Assembly: GCA_022361535.1 (NCBI GenBank)
Contig: JAKSAU010000368.1
Location: forward strand, 1-6,448
From: Desulfobacterales bacterium
GTDB taxonomy: Bacteria > Desulfobacterota > Desulfobacteria > Desulfobacterales > Desulfobacteraceae
Reading direction: 5' to 3'
DNA: 6,448 bases
Shown here: positions 1-5,895 of the stretch, in pieces
How the letters are laid out: each line of letters opens with the position of its first letter
Numbering within the stretch: position 1 is the stretch's first letter
The notes under the pieces: generated by a model
What the model was told of the DNA's origin: nothing
Databases searched by the model: none
The model's input: the letters and a program-made list of their open reading frames with translations, nothing else
Program-made: the position numbers and the translations under genes

Positions 1-31
1 ATAGGAATTCTCAATGATTTCAATACCGATT

Positions 32-59
32 AGAGGTTCAAATCCTCTCATCCCGACCA
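32..59 (+). tRNA. tRNA-like 3' end (T-arm, acceptor 3' strand, CCA), probably partial; tRNA-Pro-like
   Basis: Seen: a perfect 5-bp T-stem (32-36 with 44-48) closes a 7-base loop, ttcaaat, with the usual T54/T55/C56/A58 pattern. It is followed by a 7-base acceptor strand (49-55), discriminator A56 and an encoded CCA (57-59). The implied 5' acceptor strand would be CGGGATG. A C1-G72 pair with A73 is typical of bacterial tRNA-Pro. Odd: 59 bases are visible, enough to include the anticodon arm and part of the D-loop of an ordinary tRNA, yet 1-31 gives no well-paired anticodon stem and no GGTA-like D-loop. It could be a tRNA with a long variable arm, a decayed copy, or the tRNA-end copy left at an integration site. 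The T-arm and CCA are clear; that it is a functional tRNA is doubtful. Confidence 0.45.
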
Positions 60-275
60 GCTGTCAAATTTTCTATAAGTCTAATTTGATAAATATCCAT
101 CAACAAAAACAGCTCTTTTATATTCCTATGCCTGTTAAGTAGCCCATACATGTGATCTGGTTCTTTTGTACCATTTTTCATACCATCACTAAAAAATCAT
201 ACAAAATCGGACTTATTAAATATATGATGTATACCTGTCAAATTAGCAGAACCGTTTTTTACTTGTGAACTCAAG

Positions 276-290
276 TTGTTAGGGTAACAA
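276..290. promoter_or_regulatory. Dyad TTGTTA-GGG-TAACAA, candidate operator or hairpin
   Basis: Seen: two perfect 6-base inverted arms around a 3-base centre. Just upstream, ACTTG at 261-265 can pair either with CAAGT at 272-276 or, extended to ACTTGT, with ACAAGT at 287-292, so alternative pairings are possible. The dyad centre lies about 26 bases before the first base of a TAAAAT hexamer (309-314). If that hexamer is a -10 box, the dyad would cover the -35 region, where there is no good -35 sequence. Inference: a regulator binding site for the operon. No transcription data support this, and a chance dyad is possible. Confidence 0.25.
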
Positions 291-308
291 GTATTTATTG
301 AAAACGAT

Positions 309-314
309 TAAAAT
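309..314 (+). promoter_or_regulatory. Possible -10 element (TAAAAT) for the operon
   Basis: TAAAAT matches five of six bases of the sigma70 -10 consensus TATAAT, in an AT-rich stretch about 100 bases before the first start codon. No matching -35 hexamer sits at 16-18 bases; that position is covered by the 276-290 dyad. A second weak candidate is TTGAAT at 364-369 with TTAAAT at 389-394, but its 19-base spacer is too long to be attractive. Confidence 0.2.
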
Positions 315-403
315 GAGGCTGGCTGGAAACATTGGCCTTTCAAAAAAAGCGTTGCATTGTGCTTTGAATTATTTTCATTGCTGTGACATTAAATTAAAAA
401 AGT

Positions 404-407
404 GGAG
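404..407 (+). promoter_or_regulatory. Ribosome binding site deciding the start of the first gene
   Basis: GGAG lies 6 bases before the ATG at 414. The same reading frame also has a GTG at 402, but only an A/T run precedes that GTG and it overlaps this Shine-Dalgarno sequence. The ATG at 414 is therefore the better start. Confidence 0.7.
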
Positions 408-413
408 CGGGAA

Positions 414-1538
414 ATGAGTGATCAAAAGTGTAACTTGATTTTTACCGGGGAAATTGCAGATGACAAGACTCTGGAAGAAGTCCATAACAACCTTGCTGAA
501 ATGTTTAAAAACGACATTGAAGCTATCCAAAAAAGATTCGGAAGCCAGCGCAGCATCATTAAAAAGAATGCTGACAAAGCCCTTTGTGAAACAATGTTGT
601 CTGCCCTAACCAATGCTGGGGCAATCTGCCAAATTGAACCCGTTGAGGCTCCCCCTTTGACAGCAACTCAACCACAGACTGCCCAAAGAGAAACGCCTGC
701 TAACCCTTATGCAGCCCCCCAGGCAGATCTTAGAACGCCGCCCTCAGGAATGACTACAGGTTTTACAGATCCCCAGAAGGTGAGTGCATCCCGTGGTGCA
801 GCCTGGATTTTTCATGCGCTTGGGTTGGTGAAAAAAAGTCCGTTCAAATGGTTTCTTACAATGCTGCTCTATTTTATCGTCAACCTGGTTCAGATTATCC
901 CATTTGTTGGTGCAATAATTATAGGACTTTTGGGACCGGCATTTACAGCCGGATTTATACAGGGCGTCAAGGAACTTGACGAAGATGATGTTTTAAGGCC
1001 CACCTGTATGTTTTACGGATTTAAACAGAACTTTGGGCAGCTTCTTTTATTCGCAATAGTTTATATTTTACTTGTAGTCGTCGTTTTGGGTGTTGTCGTC
1101 GGGATAATGGCTGCCCTGTTTGGATTTAATATGGCAATGTTTACTGACCCGCAGGCAATGGCTGGATCGTCAATGGCAATGGTTGCATTAGTTCCATTGA
1201 TAGCTCTTTTATTTATAATTCCTCTTGGAATGTGCTACTGGTTTGCCCCGGCTTTGATTATGATCAATGACCTGTCCGTATTTGAAGCAATGAAAATGAG
1301 CTTTACTGGATGCCTGAAAAACTGGCTTGCATTTCTTGTCAACGGCTTGGTGTTTCTTGGGATAGGTATTGCACTGACTCTTCTTATCGGCCTGTCAACA
1401 GGCATGCTTGTTTTTGTAATCGGTGAGGCTGGTTCGGTGATTGTAACATCAATAATTACAATATTAGCCGCACTTATTCTTATGCCCACTTTTTTTGGGG
1501 TTATCTATTCATCGTACAATGATATTTTTTACGATTAA
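414..1538 (+). CDS. Multi-pass membrane protein with small N-terminal domain (BPSS1780-like)
   Basis: This 374-residue inner-membrane protein has no function that can be read from its sequence. Residues about 5-75 form a small soluble alpha/beta domain (start NLIFTGEI, end AGAICQIE). I have seen this type of N-terminal domain on other proteobacterial membrane proteins, in which a lysine-rich region precedes a closing AGAxCxI. A Pro/Ala/Thr-rich linker (about 76-130) follows, then five or six hydrophobic segments, roughly 146-172, 203-228, 245-275, 300-325 and 330-355. The C-terminus, SSYNDIF, resembles the YxSYxDIF ending of the family NCBI calls BPSS1780 membrane proteins; that match is from memory. 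It is the first gene of the operon, with 12 bases to the RDD gene. The start is ATG at 414, chosen because GGAG at 404-407 precedes it; a GTG start at 402 would add four residues. Confidence 0.75.
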   Translation: MSDQKCNLIFTGEIADDKTLEEVHNNLAEMFKNDIEAIQKRFGSQRSIIKKNADKALCETMLSALTNAGAICQIEPVEAPPLTATQPQTAQRETPANPYAAPQADLRTPPSGMTTGFTDPQKVSASRGAAWIFHALGLVKKSPFKWFLTMLLYFIVNLVQIIPFVGAIIIGLLGPAFTAGFIQGVKELDEDDVLRPTCMFYGFKQNFGQLLLFAIVYILLVVVVLGVVVGIMAALFGFNMAMFTDPQAMAGSSMAMVALVPLIALLFIIPLGMCYWFAPALIMINDLSVFEAMKMSFTGCLKNWLAFLVNGLVFLGIGIALTLLIGLSTGMLVFVIGEAGSVIVTSIITILAALILMPTFFGVIYSSYNDIFYD

Positions 1539-1550
1539 TCAAGGCAGACC

Positions 1551-2234
1551 ATGCCTGGTATTGATACGGTAAAAAAATATGAAACTCCTGAGGGAGTTGT
1601 TCTAAGGCTGAAGATTGCAGGTCCTGTTCCCAGGGCCTGCGCCTGGTTGATCGATATGATGATCAGAAGTGTATTATACATCATTATCGCCATCATACTC
1701 GGATTTTTAAAGCATACAGGGCAGGGCCTTTTTCTAATCTGCATATTCCTTATTGAGTGGTTCTACCCAGTATTTTTTGAACTTTACGACGGTGCGACAC
1801 CCGGTAAAAAAACCATGAACCTGCTAGTGGTTCATGACAACGGCACACCGGTTTCATTTAAGGCCTCGGTATTACGTAACCTGCTGCGTGCAGCTGATTT
1901 TTTCCCTGTATGTTATGGCACAGGCCTAATAACAATGGTATTTAACAAAGATTTCAAACGGCTGGGAGATATTGCCGCAGGAACACTTGTTGTATACGAC
2001 AGTCCCGGGCGTGTGGTTGATAAAATCACCCAGGCACCTGCAAAGCAACCGCCCCCGGATCTGCGCGTCAACGAGCAGCGGACCATTCTCGATTTCTCGG
2101 AACGCAGTTTGTATCTGTCACGCGAAAGAAGTATCGAGCTTGCCAATATTCTTTACAGCTTGACCGGAAAAAAGGGTGAAGCCGCTGCAGATGAACTCTA
2201 TTCTTATGCGTCATGGCTCTTTAAAGGAAAATAG
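1551..2234 (+). CDS. RDD family membrane protein
   Basis: This 227-residue inner-membrane protein carries an RDD domain at about residues 20-150. The name-giving residues are visible: R28 and D35 in the first helix (PRACAWLIDMMIR), and D116 in the third (RNLLRAADFFP). The family's TPGKK turn is at 83-87 and RLGDIAAGTLVV is at 137-148. Hydrophobic segments lie at about 39-55, 58-76 and 115-131. A cytoplasmic tail of about 75 residues follows (FSERSLYLSRERSIELANIL), a type often seen on RDD proteins encoded near MoxR and SpoIIM-like genes. RDD proteins are widespread and have been linked to transport or stress tolerance in single cases; no specific role is shown here. AAGG at 1541-1544, 6 bases before the ATG, is its ribosome binding site. 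Ten bases separate it from the next gene. Confidence 0.9.
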   Translation: MPGIDTVKKYETPEGVVLRLKIAGPVPRACAWLIDMMIRSVLYIIIAIILGFLKHTGQGLFLICIFLIEWFYPVFFELYDGATPGKKTMNLLVVHDNGTPVSFKASVLRNLLRAADFFPVCYGTGLITMVFNKDFKRLGDIAAGTLVVYDSPGRVVDKITQAPAKQPPPDLRVNEQRTILDFSERSLYLSRERSIELANILYSLTGKKGEAAADELYSYASWLFKGK

Positions 2235-2244
2235 TTTCAGATAA

Positions 2245-3231
2245 ATGCGACAGGAAGATTTTGAACATAAAAACAGTGCGTTGTGGAAAAAGTATGACCG
2301 GATTTTATCCACCCTTAATAAAGAGGAACCCGGCCAACACACGCCATTTAATCCAAACGATTTTCCGTCACTTTACAGAAAAATTTGCCATCACTATGCT
2401 GTAGCCTTAAGCCGCCAGTACAGCCCTGCCCTTGTTTCAAAACTGCACGAGCGAATCATGGCAGGCCATCAAAAAATATATAAAAAGCGGACCATGAGTA
2501 TGGCAACAGTGGCAAATTTTTTCAGCACCACTTTCCCTGTCACATTTCGAGCACATTTTCCGGTTTTTATTTTGGCACTTGTCCTTTTTGCAGGGCCCTA
2601 TATTGGAACAGGACTTTCAACGTTTTTAAACCATGATGTTATTTATTCCATTATGAATGAACGGCAGGTCGCTGATTTTGAATACATGTATGATCCGGCA
2701 AACAGGAAAGTGGGCAGAACCGAAGACATGCAGGAAGATCGAAGTGTAATGATGTTCGGATATTATATTAAGAATAATATATCCATTGGATTTCGGACTT
2801 TTGCAACCGGTGTTCTGGCAGGTATAGGAACCGTGTTTTCCCTTGTCTATAACGGAATAATACTTGGAGGGGTATCCGGTCATGTTACACGGCTTGGATT
2901 TACCGAAACATTTTGGCCCTTTGTATGCGGACACGGGGCTTTTGAACTAACGGCGATTATTATTTGCGGGATGGCAGGCCTGATTTTAGCCTGGGCCATT
3001 ATTGCGCCGGGAAATTATAAACGAACCGATGCACTGAAAAAAAAGGCGCCCGAAGCCTTGACCCTGGTGCTGGGCGCTGCTGCAATGCTTTTTGTTGCCG
3101 CATTTATTGAAGCGTTCTGGTCCCCCTCTTCTGTAACGATATCTGCAAAATATATGGCTGCTGCAGCCTTCTGGAGTATGGTTATTTTATATCTGGCCTT
3201 TGCAGGCAGGAGGAAAGCAGCTTGGATTTAA
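2245..3231 (+). CDS. SpoIIM-like (stage II sporulation protein M, COG1300/DUF95) membrane protein
   Basis: This 328-residue membrane protein belongs to the family of SpoIIM, which in Bacillus helps scaffold the engulfment complex. In non-sporulating bacteria the family is common next to MoxR and RDD genes, so the sporulation name should not be taken as function. An N-terminal cytoplasmic region (about 1-100) precedes a first membrane helix (105-125) and a polar loop (126-180). The core then starts at about 183 with FRTFATGVLAGIGTVFSL followed by YNGIILGG, and contains the conserved HGAFE (H230, E234) at the start of the next helix. Further hydrophobic segments lie at about 228-254, 270-290 and 305-322. 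No strong Shine-Dalgarno precedes the ATG (GGAAA at 2226-2230 is about 14 bases away), so translation is probably coupled to the RDD gene 10 bases upstream. Its 3' end overlaps the next gene by 10 bases. Confidence 0.9.
   Translation: MRQEDFEHKNSALWKKYDRILSTLNKEEPGQHTPFNPNDFPSLYRKICHHYAVALSRQYSPALVSKLHERIMAGHQKIYKKRTMSMATVANFFSTTFPVTFRAHFPVFILALVLFAGPYIGTGLSTFLNHDVIYSIMNERQVADFEYMYDPANRKVGRTEDMQEDRSVMMFGYYIKNNISIGFRTFATGVLAGIGTVFSLVYNGIILGGVSGHVTRLGFTETFWPFVCGHGAFELTAIIICGMAGLILAWAIIAPGNYKRTDALKKKAPEALTLVLGAAAMLFVAAFIEAFWSPSSVTISAKYMAAAAFWSMVILYLAFAGRRKAAWI
3208..3213 (+). promoter_or_regulatory. Strong ribosome binding site (AGGAGG) inside the SpoIIM-like gene, for the TTG-started next gene
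   Basis: A full AGGAGG lies 8 bases before TTG at 3222, inside the last codons of the SpoIIM-like gene. It is the best Shine-Dalgarno in the window and supports a TTG start with a 10-base gene overlap. Confidence 0.8.
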
Positions 3232-4682
3232 ATACGGTAAACATTGAAATCAGGCCCAGGCCGCCCTATGAAGGCCTTGATTTAGGGTTTATCATGGCAT
3301 CCAGATGGTTTTTAAAACTATGGGGAATTTGGCTTTTAAGCGCTCTGCCCATTGCCGGAATCTCATTTCTTTTGTTTTTTAAATCTCCTGTCTGGGGAGT
3401 CTTTGTTTTCTGGTGGTTCAAACCTTTGTTTGAAACTCCATTGCTGTTTTGGATAAGCCGTAAAGTGTTTAATGAAGAACCGGAAATCCGGCATGTATTA
3501 AAAAATCTTGCGAGCATTTTAAAACCACAGCTTTTCTGGCGGCTCACCATAAAAAGGTTTTCCCCGTCCAGGTCTTTTTTTATGCCGGTTATGCTGCTTG
3601 AAAATATGAAAGGCAGCGAGTATGTAAAGCGTGTTGAAATACTTGCCAGAAACCAATCTGCCGGATTTGTATTGACAGGTATTTGTTTTCTTTTTGAAAC
3701 AGCCTTGTTTTTCTCAGCCCTCATATTGTTGGATTTCTTGATCCCGGAAACCATTGAATTTTCGGTGATGGGTCTGTTTTTTGAAAAAGGCGGGTTCTCT
3801 AAGGTCATCTCCGTCATATTAGTTATCCTGGCAATGTCAGTGACAGCACCTTTTTATACTTGCTCAGGGTTTGCACTCTACCTGTCCCGGAGAACGGCTC
3901 TTGAAGCCTGGGATATTGAGTTGAACTTCAAACGGCTGATAAAGCGCAAGCAAGAGAGCAAACAGTCACATATAGTGGCAATCCTTCTGGCGTGTGGTTT
4001 GATTTTTTTCTCAAATGTAACCGATTTAAAAGCATCAACCCAGGAAAGAGACCACGCCAAACAGATGATCGAAGAGGTCCTGAACGACGATGACTTTGGC
4101 CAAAAAAAGACGATCACCTACTGGAAATTAAAAGATATATTTTCAAATCAGGAAAAAGAAGAACACGAGTTCACTAATTTTTTTGAGGCCCTGGCTAAAA
4201 TCATCAACCAGATAATAAAACCGATAATCTGGATAGCCTGCGGAGTTTTAGTTGTTTTTCTTTTTTATTATCTGGCCAAACACCTTGGGTATACAACAGT
4301 GGCACTTGATTATAAAAAAACAAAGCCGCCTGATGAATTGTTCGGTTTAAAAATAACCGCAGACACACTGCCCAAAGATCTTCTCGCCGAGATGGCCAAA
4401 CTAATTGAAGCACAAGATTTTCGGTCTGCTTTAAGCCTGCTTTACAGGGGTACGCTTTACAGACTTGTGTTTGATGAGCTGATTGACATCCCTAAAAGTG
4501 CCACTGAAGGAGAATGCATCAGACTTGTTGAAAAAAATACAGATCCTGGAAAAGCACTTTTTTTTAAAACGTTGACAGGTGTTTGGCTAAAGCTGGCCTA
4601 TGGTCATATTCAGCCGGATCGAGAGATAATTGAATCGCTGTGCAGCAAATGGCATGGCTTTTATGGGCAGGCCAATGGATAA
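3222..4682 (+). CDS. Membrane protein with C-terminal DUF4129 domain
   Basis: This 486-residue protein appears to have two modules. Residues 1-245 are a membrane unit that opens with IRPRPPYEGLDLGF (10-23), a signature of proteins in this operon type. Its hydrophobic segments lie at about 31-53, 57-78, 145-175 and 190-218. The second unit has a hydrophobic segment at 251-264, a polar, acidic, probably extracytoplasmic stretch (265-333), a membrane helix at 335-352 and a cytoplasmic DUF4129 domain at about 385-480. DUF4129 landmarks are FRSALSLLYRGTLYRL (400-415) and SATEGEC (426-432). DUF4129 is better known as the tail of TgpA-type transglutaminases, but no transglutaminase domain is present here. 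The TTG start at 3222 is supported by AGGAGG at 3208-3213 and places the signature near the N-terminus. The 3' end overlaps the next gene by 8 bases if that one starts at 4675. The role is unknown; a structural part of a membrane complex is inferred. Confidence 0.85.
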   Translation: MDLNTVNIEIRPRPPYEGLDLGFIMASRWFLKLWGIWLLSALPIAGISFLLFFKSPVWGVFVFWWFKPLFETPLLFWISRKVFNEEPEIRHVLKNLASILKPQLFWRLTIKRFSPSRSFFMPVMLLENMKGSEYVKRVEILARNQSAGFVLTGICFLFETALFFSALILLDFLIPETIEFSVMGLFFEKGGFSKVISVILVILAMSVTAPFYTCSGFALYLSRRTALEAWDIELNFKRLIKRKQESKQSHIVAILLACGLIFFSNVTDLKASTQERDHAKQMIEEVLNDDDFGQKKTITYWKLKDIFSNQEKEEHEFTNFFEALAKIINQIIKPIIWIACGVLVVFLFYYLAKHLGYTTVALDYKKTKPPDELFGLKITADTLPKDLLAEMAKLIEAQDFRSALSLLYRGTLYRLVFDELIDIPKSATEGECIRLVEKNTDPGKALFFKTLTGVWLKLAYGHIQPDREIIESLCSKWHGFYGQANG

Positions 4683-5880
4683 AAGGACTATTCAAGCAAT
4701 CGTTGTGGTGCTTATTGTGGCCGGCCTTTGTGTGGGGCTTTTTTTCCTGTTTTTTGAAAAAGCCCAAAGACAGATTGAGACGTTTGGCTCTGCCGAGGCA
4801 AGGAGAAATCCTTTTTTAGCTGCCTCAAAATTCCTGGACAAAGCCGGAATCCCTGCCTCAAGTTCGAACCAGCGCGAATTTTTAAACGAACTGCCGCCAG
4901 TGCAGGATATGATTTTGATTCATAAGCCGGGCAGCAATTATCCTGAAGACCGGCAAGATCAAATTGTTGCCTGGGTTGAAAGCGGCGGAACCCTTGTGAT
5001 TAACAATAATTTTTCAGGACAGAACGGTTACCAGCTTTTAGAACGATTCGGCATATTTTTCCAGCTGCCTGATTCCGACAAGGACACTGCATCAAAAAAA
5101 GATAAGAGAGAAGAACGTCACTCTGATGATGATTCCAAAGATAAAGATGAGTGTAAGTGCTCTGAAAAAGAAACTATAGATGATATCTTCTATGGAAAAG
5201 AAATGGCCCTGGCATTTTCGTCAGCAAAAGCATTGCCTCTTTTGGAGTCATCTTCCCATGCCATGATTTCTTTTGTAGGTAAATACGGTGCGCATATACT
5301 CCAAAAATCTGTTGGGGACGGCCAACTGATTGTACTAAGTGACGACCGGTTTCTGCAAAACTCAATGATCGGTGAAAACGATCATGCATATTTCCTTTTA
5401 AAGCTCAGTGAAAATCAGGAGAAGGTGTGGATTCTTTATAACAGTATCATGCCGTCTCTCATGACACTTGTACTCACAAAGATGCCATATATGGTTGTGT
5501 CTTTGGGTATCTTGATCATTTTCACGTTTCTTTTTCTTACAATACGAATCGGACCTTTGTATCCACTCAATGATTACTCGAACCGGAACATCATTGAACA
5601 CCTGCTGTCAGCCGGCCATTTTGTCAGAAAAAAAGATAGATCAAATCAACAAATAAAAAAATCACGGGATACCCTTGAAAAGAAGATCGCCACCAAATAC
5701 TTATATTTTCCCAAGAAAAAAAGGACCGAACAGATACAACTGATTTCCAAATGGGCTCAAATGCCTGTCACAGATGTACTGACCGCATTGGATCTGCCGG
5801 TAAAAACAACAAGCGAATATATCAAGACCACCATGCTGATTAAAAAAATTGAAGATGAAATTATAGCCAATTATAAATAA
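4675..5880 (+). CDS. DUF4350 domain-containing membrane protein
   Basis: This is a 401-residue membrane protein of the DUF4350 type. It has a membrane helix at about 6-27. A probably extracytoplasmic domain follows, with the typical opening AxxNPFLAASKFLDKAG (42-58) and a central IVAWVESGGTLVI (97-109), resembling the beta-strand and turn of a glutamine-amidotransferase-like fold. A second helix lies at about 272-290. The cytoplasmic, lysine-rich tail contains RIGPLYP (291-297) and an EHLLSAGHFVR motif, both usual for the family. Odd: residues 133-170 form a highly charged insert rich in K, D and E, with C160-K-C162. The ATG at 4675 overlaps the DUF4129 stop (ATGGATAA) and puts the first helix right after MDKR. 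In-frame starts at 4663 (ATG) and 4630 (TTG) would only add residues encoded inside the upstream gene. Family members recur with MoxR, but their function is unknown. Confidence 0.85.
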   Translation: MDKRTIQAIVVVLIVAGLCVGLFFLFFEKAQRQIETFGSAEARRNPFLAASKFLDKAGIPASSSNQREFLNELPPVQDMILIHKPGSNYPEDRQDQIVAWVESGGTLVINNNFSGQNGYQLLERFGIFFQLPDSDKDTASKKDKREERHSDDDSKDKDECKCSEKETIDDIFYGKEMALAFSSAKALPLLESSSHAMISFVGKYGAHILQKSVGDGQLIVLSDDRFLQNSMIGENDHAYFLLKLSENQEKVWILYNSIMPSLMTLVLTKMPYMVVSLGILIIFTFLFLTIRIGPLYPLNDYSNRNIIEHLLSAGHFVRKKDRSNQQIKKSRDTLEKKIATKYLYFPKKKRTEQIQLISKWAQMPVTDVLTALDLPVKTTSEYIKTTMLIKKIEDEIIANYK

Positions 5881-5882
5881 AC

Positions 5883-5888
5883 GGAGAG
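5883..5888 (+). promoter_or_regulatory. Ribosome binding site deciding the TTG start of the moxR-like gene
   Basis: GGAGAG lies 7 bases before TTG at 5896. An in-frame TGA at 5890-5892 excludes any earlier start, and no ATG or GTG occurs in the first residues of the conserved protein. The ATG at 5889 is in another frame and stops after seven codons. Confidence 0.7.
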
Positions 5889-5895
5889 ATGACCA

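Larger units (their letters stand above)
60..413. other. AT-rich intergenic region upstream of the operon
   Basis: This stretch has no convincing gene on either strand. It holds an AT-rich 7-bp inverted repeat, TCAAATT/AATTTGA (64-70 and 83-89, 12-base loop), with no T-run behind it, so it is not a good terminator. A 10-base direct repeat, CTGTCAAATT, occurs at 61-70 and 235-244. A dyad lies at 276-290 and a -10-like TAAAAT at 309-314. A T6 run at 254-259 has no stem in front of it. The promoter of the six-gene operon should lie in the right half of this region. Confidence 0.6.

Noticed and set aside
1..59. tmRNA 3' end or tRNA-Sec
   Set aside because: The implied C1-G72 acceptor pair does not fit the G-rich 5' end of tmRNA, and no Sec-type anticodon arm or long acceptor stem can be drawn.
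64..89. Inverted repeat as a tRNA terminator
   Set aside because: The 7-bp stem is AT-rich with a 12-base loop, and no T-run follows.
311..360. Sigma54 (-24/-12) promoter around the TGGCTGG and TTGCA words
   Set aside because: The GG and GC elements are not at the required spacing in any register.
402..413. GTG start four codons upstream for the first gene
   Set aside because: It has no Shine-Dalgarno and overlaps the GGAG that serves the ATG at 414.
3266..3817. Minus-strand ORF of 183 codons
   Set aside because: It lies wholly inside the DUF4129 gene on the other strand, has no family features, and its composition follows from the real gene's codons.
4630..4674. Earlier TTG (4630) or ATG (4663) start for the DUF4350 gene
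   Set aside because: These add residues that double-code with the end of the DUF4129 gene and push the first membrane helix away from the N-terminus; ATG 4675 with the 8-base overlap fits better.
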